A DNA stretch of 64,000 nt from an uncultured Psychromonas sp. (GTDB taxonomy: Bacteria; Pseudomonadota; Gammaproteobacteria; Enterobacterales; Psychromonadaceae). This document shows, piece after piece, positions 9,600 through 18,961 of this stretch (position 1 is its first letter; every line of letters starts with the position of its first letter). The translations under genes and the position numbers were made by a program. Location of the stretch: positions 51,536-115,535 of the forward strand of contig NZ_CANLFB010000014.1 of the NCBI RefSeq assembly GCF_947489755.1. The letters run 5' to 3'. The notes beneath the pieces are model-generated. The model was not told the DNA's origin and ran no database searches. It worked only from the letters and a program-made list of their open reading frames with translations.

Positions 9600-11590
9600 A
9601 AATAAGTATAAGCAGAAATAAATACCTTATCTCTCGTTAGAGGTTTATGAATAGTTAAAGTCAAAAGCATTAATGATTAAACCATATTGGCTAATAGTAA
9701 TTTAAGAACGAATCATCTTTTGACCTTGGGGCGCATGCTTCAGCCTGCTTGCTTTTACTGTTGTGTTGTCTTTTCATCTACTTGGAATAAGAAGGTAATA
9801 AATAACTTGTTCATTCTTTGGTTTTTCCTTCGTGTCCTTAGTGAAGCGCAGCGCTTCGTGGTTGCTGAAGTTTTTTAAAGCCAAAAGCGTTAATGATTAA
9901 ACCCTACTGGCTACTATTACTTTCAGAACGAATCATTTTTTGAACTTGGGGCGCATGCTTTAGCCTGCTTGTTTGTATTGTTGTGTTGTCTTTTCATCTA
10001 CTTGGAATAAGAAGGTAATAAATAACTTATTCATTCTTTGGTTTTTCCTTCGTGTCCTTAGTGAAGCGCAGCGCTTCGTGGTTGCTTAAGCTTTTTAAAA
10101 TCAAAAGCAATTAACCACGAAGGATGGAGAAGGTTAAGACAAAAGCATTGATGATTAAAGCTTACTTGCTACTATTACTTTAAGGGCAAAGTATCTTTTG
10201 ACCTTGGGGCGCATGCTTCAGCCTGCTTGTTTGTACTGTACTGTACTGTTGTCTTTTAATGTACTTGGGATAAGAAGATAATAAATAACTTGTTCATTCT
10301 TTGGTTTTTCTTCATGCCCTTCGTGTAGAGAAGGTTAGGTCAAAACATTAATGACAGAGTTATATTGGTTTTCCTTCGTGTCCTTAGTGAAGCGTAGCGC
10401 TTCGTGGTTGCTTAAGTTTTTTAAAGTCAAAAGCGTTAATGATTAAACCATACTGGCTACTATTACTTTAAGATCGAATCATTTTTTGACCTTGGGGCGT
10501 ATGCTTCAGCCTGCTTGTTTGTGTTTTATTTTCCTTCGAGCCCTTCGTGTAGCACAGCACTTCATGGTTGCTTAAGTTTTTTAAAGTCAAAAGCAATTAA
10601 CCACGAAGGCACGAAGGGTAGAGAAGGTTAGGTCAAAACATTAAGGACCAAATGATCCTGGTTTTTCTTCATGTCCTTTGTGAAGCGCAGCGCTTCGTGG
10701 CCGATTGTGTTTTTTAAAATCAAAAGCGCTATTGATTAAACCCTACTGGCTATTATTACTTTAAGAACGAATCATTTTTTGACCTTGGGGCGCATGCTTT
10801 AGCCTGCTTGTTTGTACTGTTGTGTTGTCTTTTTTAAAATCAAAAGCAATTAACCACGAAGGGTGGAGAAGGTTAAGTCAAAAGCATTAATGACCAAATT
10901 ATATTGGTTTTCCTTCGTGTCCTTAGTGAAGCGTAGCGCTTCGTGGTTGCTTAAGTTCTTTAAAGTAAAAAGCGTTAATGATTAAACTATACTGGCGACT
11001 ATTACTTTCAGATCGAATCATTTTTTGACCTTGGGGCGCATGCTTCAGCCTGCTTGTTTGTATTGTTGTGTTGTCTTTTCATCTACTTGGAATAAGAAGG
11101 TAATAAATAACTTGTTAATTCTTTGGCTTTCCTTCGTGTCCTTAGTGAAGCGCAGCGCTTCGTGGTTGCTTAAGCTTTTTAAAATCAAAAGCAATTAACC
11201 ACGAAGACACGAAGGGTGGAGAAGGTTAAGTCAAAAGATAGTATCGATATATGTTTTAGAAATGAGTTGTCTATTGAACTGGGGCGCATGCTTTAGCCTG
11301 CTTTTTTGTACTTTATTTTCCTTCGTGTCCTTAGTGAAGCGCAGCGCTTCGTGGTTGCTTAAGCTTTTTAAAATCAAAAGCAATTCACCACGAAAGCTCG
11401 AAGGGTAGAGAAGGTTAAGTCAAAAGCGTTAATGATTAAACCATACTGGCTAATATCATATTAAGGGCTAGTCATTTTTTGAACTTGGGGCGCATGCTTT
11501 AGCCTGCTTGTTTGTACTTTATTTTCCTTCGTGCGCTTAGTGAAGCGCAGCCCTTCATAGTGCTCCAATACTCTTTTAAATTCAAAGCAT
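9600..11590. repeat. Repeat array A: about 8 composite R2+R1 units
   Basis: A gene-free 2-kb region between divergent dusC and apt. The R2 core (GGGGCGCATGCTT then CAGCCTGCTTG) starts at 9728, 9948, 10206, 10494, 10787, 11033, 11281 and 11487, a spacing of 206-293 bases. Between them lies R1, with CCTTCGTGTCCTTAGTG leading into the palindrome GAAGCGCAGCGCTTC (9843, 10063, 10389, 10682, 10928, 11147, 11336; degenerate near 10549 and 11542). Inverted arms AACCACGAAG recur near 10110, 10600, 10855, 11198 and 11388. Short open frames here are not conserved between copies and look spurious. Confidence 0.93.
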
Positions 11591-11804
11591 ATTATCAACA
11601 TCTATTCGTACAATATCTAAGCTATTTATTCTCATTGTTTTAACACTAGATAGAACTCCATCAGCCTCCAATACATCCACAAAAGCTGAACAGACGATTT
11701 TTTATGCAATTATTGAAAATAGTTACCTACTTTATGACAACACAACTTGCACTACTGCAAGCAACTATTTACCCTATGATATTAGATATTACAGGATAAA
11801 AAAG

Positions 11805-12350
11805 ATGAGCATGGAACCATTAGCATTAATTAAGAACAGCATTAAAAGCATCAAAGATTATCCGTTACCGGGTATCATATTTCGTGACGTCACTAGCCTG
11901 ATTGAAAATGGTGAAGCTTTCTCAGCAACGATTGACTTGTTCGTAGAACGTTATAAAACACAAAAAATAGACAAAATAGTCGGTACAGAAGCACGTGGTT
12001 TCATTTTTGGTGCGCCATTAGCCGCAGCGTTAGGCGCTGGCTTTATTCCAGTGCGCAAACCTAACAAACTACCACGTGAAACAATTCAAGAAAGTTACGA
12101 ATTAGAATACGGTAACGACATTTTACAGATCCATAAAGATGCCATCAAAGAAGGCGAAAAAGTCTTATTGATGGATGATCTACTAGCAACAGGTGGCACA
12201 GCAGAAGCATCAGTTAAACTTATCGAACGCTTAGGCGGTGAAGTCATTGAAGCTGCTTTTGTTATCTCCTTACCAGACTTACGTGGTGAAGATAAACTAA
12301 AAGCCATGTCTGTTCCTGTTTTCTCTTTGATTGAATACGCGGGTGAATAA
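11805..12350 (+). CDS. apt: Adenine phosphoribosyltransferase
   Basis: Salvages adenine to AMP using PRPP in the cytoplasm. The 181-residue length is normal for the family. The N-terminal hood has [16 protein letters not shown] (about 19-34), the flexible loop has [14 protein letters not shown] (about 64-77), and the PRPP-binding loop reads [13 protein letters not shown] near 121-133. The start ATG follows an AGGA site. The dnaX frame begins 3 bases after the stop, so apt, dnaX and ybaB look like one operon, as in E. coli and relatives. Confidence 0.95.
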   Translation: MSMEPLALIKNSIKSIKDYPLPGIIFRDVTSLIENGEAFSATIDLFVERYKTQKIDKIVGTEARGFIFGAPLAAALGAGFIPVRKPNKLPRETIQESYELEYGNDILQIHKDAIKEGEKVLLMDDLLATGGTAEASVKLIERLGGEVIEAAFVISLPDLRGEDKLKAMSVPVFSLIEYAGE

Positions 12351-12353
12351 TTA

Positions 12354-15185
12354 GTGAGCTATCAAGTTTTAGCACGGAAGTGGCGACCACAGTCTTTTAA
12401 AGAAGTCATTGGTCAACCGCATGTATTAACCGCATTAGAAAATGGGTTAACACAAGATCGCGTACATCATGCTTATTTGTTTAGCGGTACCCGTGGGGTT
12501 GGTAAAACAACTATCGCGCGTATCTTAGCAAAAAGCTTAAATTGTGAAACTGGCGTAACAGCAACCCCTTGTGGTGTCTGTGCTAACTGCCAAGCAATCG
12601 ATCAAGGTCGATTCGTTGACCTATTAGAAATTGATGCGGCATCCCGTACTAAAGTTGATGACACGCGTGAACTATTGGATAACGTGCAATATAAACCAGC
12701 GCAAGGGCGTTATAAGGTTTATTTGATCGATGAAGTGCACATGTTATCCAAGCACAGTTTTAACGCACTGCTAAAAACGCTCGAAGAGCCACCAGAGTAT
12801 GTGAAATTCTTACTCGCAACGACTGATCCTCAAAAACTACCTATTACCGTCTTGTCGCGTTGTTTACAGTTCCATTTAAAAGCGATCATGCCAGAGCAAA
12901 TTGAACAACAACTGGCTGCGATTTTAGATCATGAAAAAGCAACGTACGAGCAGCCTGCACTTGGCGTTATTGCTAAAGCTGCTGACGGCAGTATGCGTGA
13001 TGCATTAAGTTTGACTGACCAAGCACTCGCGTTTGGCGCTGGCAATATCAAATATGCCGCCGTATTAAAAATGTTAGGCACGATTGACCAATCGCATCTA
13101 CATTATTTATTACATTTCATCGCATCGGGTAATAGCCAAAAAGTCTTTGAAAAGATTCAAGAGTTTGTGCACTTAGGCGCTGACTTTGCTGCTTTACACC
13201 AAGAGTTAGCAAGCTTATGTCACCAAATTGCATTAATGCAATTACAGCTCAATGCCAATGTTACTGATAAAACTACCGTGCAGTTATTAGCAGAACGTTT
13301 AACGCCAGAAGAAGTGCAGTTATTCTACCAAATTGCAGTACAAGGTTTTAAAGATTACGCCTACGCACCAAACGGTAAAGTCGCATTAGAAATGACCGTA
13401 ATGCGTTTGCTTGCCTTTAAACCGGCAAACTACATCGATATTGATGAATCAATGCTGGTTAAAGCGCAACAAGTTGAAACTATTAAACCAGTTGCTCCTG
13501 AAACGCGTACAGAAACACAACCGCTTACAGCACGACCTGAAAATCTAGCAACACAAACGGAACCCGTTAAACCTCAAGCTACACCTATAGCGGCTACAGT
13601 ACCTGAATCAGTTTCACAACAAGCAGCGGTTCCATTGCAAACAGAAAATGCAGTGCCAGCTCAAATAGCCGCTGTTCAACCAGTAGTGCAACAAACCACT
13701 GACGAAACTGAGGTAGCGGCACAATCTGCTGCACCAGAACAGCCATCAACGCCTTATCAGCCAGACTATCAACAACCTCGCGATCAAGCGGCTTATATTG
13801 CGACTGAACAACATGCGGTGCCTGAAAATATCCATGCATCAGAACAACACGTTACAGCGGCTCAATACGAGCAACCGACTGCAGCGCCCGTTCATGAGAC
13901 CGCTTCTGACCCTGCTGCTGTAGCGCAAACTACATCAACACCGCCAGTACAAAGTGAACCTGCACCTGCAAGCTTTGATCTAGCAGCAACAACAAACTCA
14001 CGTAACATGTTACGTAGTCATCGTTTAAAGCGAGAAGAACTAAAAAAGATTGAAGCGGCAACTGGGCAAAAAATACCAAAAGCAAACGATCGGTTTGCCG
14101 CATCTGAAGTAACAGCGCCAGCGACACCGGTCACTGAACCGCTAAAAAAGAAAGTCGTTGAACCATCAACTGTCACTCATGCAGTGCCAGTTGAAAAAAC
14201 ACCAATGCCAATAAGAGCAGTTGAAGCAAAAAGCAATGAGCGTTTAAGCAATCAACATTCAAATAACGACCATTCAAACAACCAACAAGCATCGCCTAAC
14301 CATTCAACGAATGAACAAGAGTTACCGCCTTTAACAAGCTACCAAGAACAACCACATAATCAAAATAACTATGATGACTATAATGGTGATTATAGCGGTA
14401 ATGATTATGGCGATACTGACAATAGCCAGAAAAATAACGACTACTTTGATGACCATTCTGACAAGCATGCTAAAGGTGCTGATGTCACCACTGCGCCAAC
14501 ATCTGACCATCATGTGCAGAATGATTACTTCGAAGACACTAAATCCGTGTCTACAGACGCTAACGCTGCTCATCTAAATGCCAGTAACTCGAGCGCTTCT
14601 CAAGCAAGCATTGCTAAACCATCAGCAAGTGCACAAGTGATCACTGAAGTAATACCTGAAAAAGCACCTGCTGCAAAAACCGTGGTTGCCAATCATGATA
14701 TTTCTACATTAAATCAATCAGCTTCGAGTACTGAAGTCATGTTGGTGAATGATCCAAACTTACAAAGTGCTGAAATAGATATTGCCGCTTATGTTGAAGA
14801 CAAAATGACAGACGCGTGGTTCTTAGCCATTAAAGCCATGGAATTAGTGGGATTTGAAAAATTATTAGCAAAAAGTTGTGTTATGCAGCAAAAAGATCAA
14901 GCAATAGCCTTGAAATTACATAAATCGCAAGCACATCTATTAAATAATCAAAGTTTGTGTGAAGACTTAAAAAACAAACTAAGCCATTACTATGGTCAAC
15001 AATACACCATCACTATTGAGCAAGGTGAAGTTGCTGGCAGCTATACACCAATGGAATTAGAGCAAGTTGTTTATCAGCAGTATCTTGATAACGCGAAAAC
15101 ATCGATTAAAAACGATCCAATTGTACAGACGCTTGTGCGAGATTACGCTGCAAAAGTCTATGAAAATAGTGTCGTGCCGCTATAA
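12354..15185 (+). CDS. dnaX: DNA polymerase III subunits tau/gamma
   Basis: Clamp-loader ATPase of the replisome. Full-length tau is 943 residues, far longer than the 643 of E. coli. The N-terminal AAA+ domain carries Walker A GTRGVGKTT (near 44-52), a four-cysteine zinc site (C64, then CGVCANC near 73-79) and the Walker B region LIDEVHML near 125. Residues about 380-780 are a low-complexity linker rich in Gln, Pro, Ala, Thr and later Asn/Asp/His, which accounts for the extra length. The conserved tau C-terminal domain (about 800-943) has WFLAIKAMELVGFEKLLA. The start is GTG. A programmed frameshift inside the gene should also yield a shorter gamma form. Confidence 0.95.
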   Translation: MSYQVLARKWRPQSFKEVIGQPHVLTALENGLTQDRVHHAYLFSGTRGVGKTTIARILAKSLNCETGVTATPCGVCANCQAIDQGRFVDLLEIDAASRTKVDDTRELLDNVQYKPAQGRYKVYLIDEVHMLSKHSFNALLKTLEEPPEYVKFLLATTDPQKLPITVLSRCLQFHLKAIMPEQIEQQLAAILDHEKATYEQPALGVIAKAADGSMRDALSLTDQALAFGAGNIKYAAVLKMLGTIDQSHLHYLLHFIASGNSQKVFEKIQEFVHLGADFAALHQELASLCHQIALMQLQLNANVTDKTTVQLLAERLTPEEVQLFYQIAVQGFKDYAYAPNGKVALEMTVMRLLAFKPANYIDIDESMLVKAQQVETIKPVAPETRTETQPLTARPENLATQTEPVKPQATPIAATVPESVSQQAAVPLQTENAVPAQIAAVQPVVQQTTDETEVAAQSAAPEQPSTPYQPDYQQPRDQAAYIATEQHAVPENIHASEQHVTAAQYEQPTAAPVHETASDPAAVAQTTSTPPVQSEPAPASFDLAATTNSRNMLRSHRLKREELKKIEAATGQKIPKANDRFAASEVTAPATPVTEPLKKKVVEPSTVTHAVPVEKTPMPIRAVEAKSNERLSNQHSNNDHSNNQQASPNHSTNEQELPPLTSYQEQPHNQNNYDDYNGDYSGNDYGDTDNSQKNNDYFDDHSDKHAKGADVTTAPTSDHHVQNDYFEDTKSVSTDANAAHLNASNSSASQASIAKPSASAQVITEVIPEKAPAAKTVVANHDISTLNQSASSTEVMLVNDPNLQSAEIDIAAYVEDKMTDAWFLAIKAMELVGFEKLLAKSCVMQQKDQAIALKLHKSQAHLLNNQSLCEDLKNKLSHYYGQQYTITIEQGEVAGSYTPMELEQVVYQQYLDNAKTSIKNDPIVQTLVRDYAAKVYENSVVPL
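14042..14101 (+). promoter_or_regulatory. Programmed -1 frameshift site making DnaX gamma
   Basis: The heptamer A AAA AAG (14042-14048) lies in the right phase (CTA AAA AAG ATT). After a -1 slip the ribosome reads AAA AAA GAT TGA and stops at 14051-14053, giving a 566-residue gamma protein. Six bases after the heptamer a 7-bp stem begins, GCGGCAA (14055-14061) with TTGCCGC (14095-14101); an alternative inner stem GCAAAC/GTTTGC exists. Heptamer, spacer and immediate stop match the E. coli dnaX signal. Confidence 0.85.
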
Positions 15186-15223
15186 TCGGCATGATTTAAT
15201 TAACTAATATAAAGAGATAAAAT

Positions 15224-15553
15224 ATGTTTAATAAAGGCGGAATGGGCGACTTAATGAAAAAAGCCCAAGAAATGCAAGAGAACATGCAAAAAGCACAAGC
15301 TGAAATCGCAAACACAGAAGTGGTTGGTGAATCAGGTGCCGGCCTAGTCAAAGTAACTTTATTGGGTAACCACAATGTACGTAAAGTTGAAATTGATCCA
15401 AGCTTATTTGAAGACGACAAAGACATGATCGAAGACCTAGTAGCAGCCGCAATGAACGATGCAGTACGTCGTGTTGAAGAAGTTAACAAAACTAAAATGA
15501 GCGGTTTAACTGGCGGTATGGATTTACCACCAGGCTTCAAAATGCCTTTCTAG
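15224..15553 (+). CDS. ybaB: YbaB/EbfC nucleoid-associated protein
   Basis: A 109-residue DNA-binding protein that acts as a dimer, of normal family length. It has the family features: a charged N-terminal helix ([19 protein letters not shown]), the core [19 protein letters not shown] and the tail [16 protein letters not shown]. It follows dnaX by 38 bases with an AAGAGAT ribosome site, the usual order. The expected next gene, recR, is not here; a strong terminator follows. Confidence 0.94.
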   Translation: MFNKGGMGDLMKKAQEMQENMQKAQAEIANTEVVGESGAGLVKVTLLGNHNVRKVEIDPSLFEDDKDMIEDLVAAAMNDAVRRVEEVNKTKMSGLTGGMDLPPGFKMPF

Positions 15554-15598
15554 GCTTTATGCCACGAAATACACTGTTAATATAATTAACATCAATAG

Positions 15599-15647
15599 CT
15601 TGTCTTTGCATCGTTTATTAAATAACGAAATGAAGACAAGTTTTTTT
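15599..15647 (+). terminator. Terminator of the apt-dnaX-ybaB operon
   Basis: Stem CTTGTCTT (15599-15606) with AAGACAAG (15633-15640), an inner stem CGTT/AACG, then seven T bases. Confidence 0.85.
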
Positions 15648-15872
15648 GTTTTCGTATTTATGTTTTAGTTTCAAAGTTATCTCTATTTTATACCCCATAC
15701 TTTTATCAGCTATTTCTTTGTCGCCTAGACCTTTATCATCTAACTTTTTATTGTCTACAGTCGCCAACCCAGTTCAATCTAAGCCAATAACATGACTCAT
15801 ATTATTGAATTCATGGACGAGTGCGGTACCATCAACTACTTTGAGATTATTTATTTTATAAAAGAAGCAACT

Positions 15873-16862
15873 ATGCCCATTTCATCTTCATTAAAAACAA
15901 CCTTATTAACATTGACTGGCGCGCAAGCGATATCTGATGTTCAGTTAATTCAAGGCGTGTGGGGCGGATATGGGGAACTGTTTAGAGTCAGTTTGCAAGG
16001 CGGTGAACATCGCGCAGTGGTCGTGAAATTAGTAAATACACCACAACCTAGCTCGCATCCTAAAGGGTGGAATACTACACTGTCGCATCAGCGTAAATTG
16101 CATTCTTATCAAGTCGAAGCAAATTGGTATGCTCATTACACCGCGCTAAATAATGATGACTGCTACTCACCACGCTGTATTGCACTGCAAAGTGACCAAC
16201 AACAAAGCTTATTGGTATTAGAAGATTTGGCCGCAGTCGGTTATCCCATCGTTAAAACAGAAGCGACGCTTGATGAAGCCAAAACCTGTATAAAATGGCT
16301 TGCTAACTTTCATGCGTTACATCTTCAAAGAAAAGCCAACGACTTATGGGCAACTGGAACCTATTGGCACTTGGCGACGCGTCCAGATGAATTCGCCGCC
16401 TTGCAAGATAGTGAATTAAAACATTCAGCACAACGTATCGATCACATCTTAAGCCAATCACCTTTTCAAACCTTAGTGCATGGCGATGCTAAATTAGCTA
16501 ACTTTTGTTTCTCTGCTGATGCTAACAAAGTTGCCGCGGTAGATTTTCAATACGTTGGGCAGGGTTGTGGCATGAAAGATCTGATCTTATTTATCAGCAG
16601 TGCTATTCCACCTGAAGATTGCGAACAGTTACAAGCGGCGTTAATTGATCATTACTTTCAATGTTTAACCTCGGCAGTTTCAAAAACACGTCAAGATATT
16701 GATGCAACAAAACTAGAGGAAGCGTGGCGACCTTTATATGCCATTGCTTGGGCGGACTTTCAACGTTTTGTAAAAGGGTGGTCACCAACGCATTGGAAAA
16801 TTAATGCTTACACTGAACAACTCACTGCACACGCGCTAAAATCGTTAACACAATTTCCCTAA
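15873..16862 (+). CDS. Phosphotransferase of the aminoglycoside/choline kinase-like superfamily
   Basis: The frame opens at 15792, but the ATG at 15873 gives a protein starting right before the conserved fold, so I use that (330 residues). It has a kinase-like fold: an N-lobe with GVWGGYGELFRVSL and VVVKLV (candidate ATP lysine), a hinge LLVLEDL, and a C-lobe with the Brenner motif VHGDAKLANFCF and the metal aspartate in AAVDFQYVG followed by GMKDL. Such proteins phosphorylate small molecules (choline, sugars, antibiotics, sterols); the substrate is not clear. The IMPase-family gene starts 14 bases later, suggesting they are cotranscribed. Confidence 0.75.
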   Translation: MPISSSLKTTLLTLTGAQAISDVQLIQGVWGGYGELFRVSLQGGEHRAVVVKLVNTPQPSSHPKGWNTTLSHQRKLHSYQVEANWYAHYTALNNDDCYSPRCIALQSDQQQSLLVLEDLAAVGYPIVKTEATLDEAKTCIKWLANFHALHLQRKANDLWATGTYWHLATRPDEFAALQDSELKHSAQRIDHILSQSPFQTLVHGDAKLANFCFSADANKVAAVDFQYVGQGCGMKDLILFISSAIPPEDCEQLQAALIDHYFQCLTSAVSKTRQDIDATKLEEAWRPLYAIAWADFQRFVKGWSPTHWKINAYTEQLTAHALKSLTQFP

Positions 16863-16876
16863 AAGGTCAGACAGCC

Positions 16877-18004
16877 GTGTTATTAACAACAGAACAACTG
16901 AATCAATTAAGCTTATTAGCCATTCAAGCGGCAGAGCAAGCTGGCGATTATATTCGTCAATTTGACCGTGCATTACTAACCACACACTTTAAAGCAGCAG
17001 GCAGTAGTCAAAGTGCACAAGTGGTGACAGACGTGGATTTTGCTTGCCAAGATATTATCTTAACTATCTTACAACCGATCTGTGAACAGTACGATTTAGC
17101 ACTGCTGAGTGAAGAACAAGTAAACGAAAAAAAGCTAAGCGAAGATAGCACTGATCTAGAAGCGATTAATCTAAAAAGCGCTAATCAAGAAAGCCGTGAA
17201 GAAAATACAAACATTCATCCACGTTTAACAAAAGACTACTTTTGGTGTATCGATCCGCTCGATGGCACCTTACCCTTCATAGAGGGCGGAAATGGTTATG
17301 CCGTATCGATTGCACTAGTCGCAGCAAGCGGCGAGCCCATACTGGCGGCTGTGCATCAACCCACAAGCAATACCACTTATCATACAATGATAGACACACT
17401 GGGGATGACGCAGGGCTATAAAAATAAACAGCCATTCAATAAATCATCACCGAGCGACTTATCGCCAAACAAGCCATTACCAAGCGAGTCATTATTAAAC
17501 CAATCACTACCAAGCAAACTAACTGAAAGTAGCACAAGCGACATCAGCAGTATCAATACCATCAATAAGGTGAATAACTCATTTACTTTTTACAGCGACA
17601 GAAGCTTTCAGTTTAGTAAGCACTATCCAGTGTTAATTAAGCAGTTAACAATATTAGCCAATGAACTAGGTTATGAAAAAGTGATAGTCAAAGAACAAGC
17701 AGGCGCGGTAATGAATGCAATGTCGGTGATTGAATGTGCCGTGATGGAAAAACAGAACCCTCAGCACAATGCCGCTTGTTATATTAAATTACCTAAACCC
17801 CAGTTAGGCGGAGGCAGTTTGTGGGACTTCAGCGCAACAGCTTGTTTAGCCAATGCGACAAATACCTGGGTCAGTGACATTCACGGCAATCCGCTTGATT
17901 TAAATCGACACGATTCAAACTATATGAACCATCAAGGTGTGCTTTACGCGTCAGAACAAAAGCTCGCACAAAGGCTCATTACTATGTGTAGAGCATTCAA
18001 ATAA
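16877..18004 (+). CDS. Inositol monophosphatase / CysQ-family phosphatase with inserts
   Basis: A 375-residue Mg-dependent phosphatase of the IMPase/CysQ superfamily. Metal-binding motifs are present: LLSEE near 76-80, WCIDPLDGTLPFIEGG near 124-139 and GGGSLWDFSA near 313-322. CysQ proteins, which hydrolyse 3'-phosphoadenosine 5'-phosphate, are about 250 residues. The extra length comes from two low-complexity inserts rich in Ser, Asn, Leu and Pro (about 85-118 and 185-232, with repeats like PSDLSPNKPLPSESLL), sited between core strands. It starts with GTG and a distant AGG. PAP phosphatase is the likeliest role but substrate choice is uncertain. Confidence 0.75.
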   Translation: MLLTTEQLNQLSLLAIQAAEQAGDYIRQFDRALLTTHFKAAGSSQSAQVVTDVDFACQDIILTILQPICEQYDLALLSEEQVNEKKLSEDSTDLEAINLKSANQESREENTNIHPRLTKDYFWCIDPLDGTLPFIEGGNGYAVSIALVAASGEPILAAVHQPTSNTTYHTMIDTLGMTQGYKNKQPFNKSSPSDLSPNKPLPSESLLNQSLPSKLTESSTSDISSINTINKVNNSFTFYSDRSFQFSKHYPVLIKQLTILANELGYEKVIVKEQAGAVMNAMSVIECAVMEKQNPQHNAACYIKLPKPQLGGGSLWDFSATACLANATNTWVSDIHGNPLDLNRHDSNYMNHQGVLYASEQKLAQRLITMCRAFK

Positions 18005-18337
18005 TGGTTAAATAATACCTTAATAGCTAAACTGTTAAGCTATTTCACAACATTAATTAACCAATCTACTGTTCATCAATAAAGCGTGTTTCAAATTGAA
18101 ATGCTCTAAAAAAGTGATGAATAAACAGTATTCTTCATTTTTCTCATTAATATCAACTATTTCAAGCTCTTACCATTCCTAAAATCACTTTTTTGTGATA
18201 AAACTGATTTAATAGCTGAACTTATGTAATGAATTTAGCTATTAAGGAATAAGCTCCTTTTCCCTATTTTGAGAATCAAATCTTAAATGCTTTCAATAAC
18301 AAGATGAAATTAATGTGCAGGGAACTGAGTAAATAAA
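18005..18337. other. Intergenic stretch at the left edge of the accessory island
   Basis: 333 AT-rich bases with a weak inverted repeat (AATAGCTTAA..., near 18021-18046) that may end the upstream operon but lacks a T run. No gene or RNA is visible. It marks the change from housekeeping genes to the island. Confidence 0.4.
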
Positions 18338-18961
18338 ATGCCAGAGAGCTTTTACAATAAAAATGCAGACTATTTAGCAAAATTGTATTTATCAAAATCC
18401 TTTGAGCAGGTGCATCAACCATGGCTTGAATATCTAACACCCATCTTAAACAAACCCGATGCCCGCATTTTAGACTTAGGGGCAGGCGCGGGGCGCGATA
18501 GTAAATATCTGGCGCAACAGGGTGCTAGCAACAATATCTCAGTTACCGCGATAGAGCCTGCTGCAATGCTTGCCGAACTAGGCAAACAATATACCCAAGG
18601 TTTAAACGTTCGTTGGTTGCAAGACTCCTTACCCGATTTAACCACAGTCACCAAACAAGAAGTCAGTTTTGACCTGATCTTACTGAGTGCTGTTTGGATG
18701 CATATTCCCGAGACACAACGTTCACGCTCGTTACGGAAATTAGCTAACCTACTTAAACCCGGTGGAAAATTAGTTATCTCATTGCGTCATGGCCCAAGTG
18801 GCGATGAACGTAATATGCTTGATGTGTGCAGTGACCAGTTACTGCACATGAGTAAAGAGTTTGGGTTATCTCCATTATTAGTCACTGACAAAAATGCAGA
18901 TGTTATTGGGCGAGAGTCAGTGACATGGCAAACGGTAGTGCTCATTAAGGAAACAAATTAA
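18338..18961 (+). CDS. Class I SAM-dependent methyltransferase (TehB/UbiE-like)
   Basis: A 207-residue soluble protein with the class I Rossmann methyltransferase motifs: motif I ILDLGAGAGRDS (about 44-55), acidic loop AIEPAAML (about 70-77), FDLILLSAVWMHI near 110-122 and LLKPGGKLVISLRHG near 137-151. It resembles small-molecule or tellurite-type (TehB) methyltransferases; there is no DNA-methylase catalytic motif (NPPY or PC). Its stop overlaps the ATG of the HNH nuclease gene (TAATG), so the two are translationally coupled, which suggests a joint function despite the non-DNA-type fold. Confidence 0.8.
   Translation: MPESFYNKNADYLAKLYLSKSFEQVHQPWLEYLTPILNKPDARILDLGAGAGRDSKYLAQQGASNNISVTAIEPAAMLAELGKQYTQGLNVRWLQDSLPDLTTVTKQEVSFDLILLSAVWMHIPETQRSRSLRKLANLLKPGGKLVISLRHGPSGDERNMLDVCSDQLLHMSKEFGLSPLLVTDKNADVIGRESVTWQTVVLIKETN

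Noticed and set aside
9687..9878. A 63-residue open frame in array A
   Set aside because: It is made wholly of R1/R2 repeat sequence and is not kept open in sister copies.
9600..11590. Repeat arrays as CRISPR
   Set aside because: Repeats are long, spaced irregularly at 200-290 bases, spacers are themselves repeated, and no cas gene is present.
14331..14577. Open frames on both strands within dnaX
   Set aside because: They are shadows of the Asn/Asp-rich linker; the dnaX frame is continuous and has the conserved tau domain after it.
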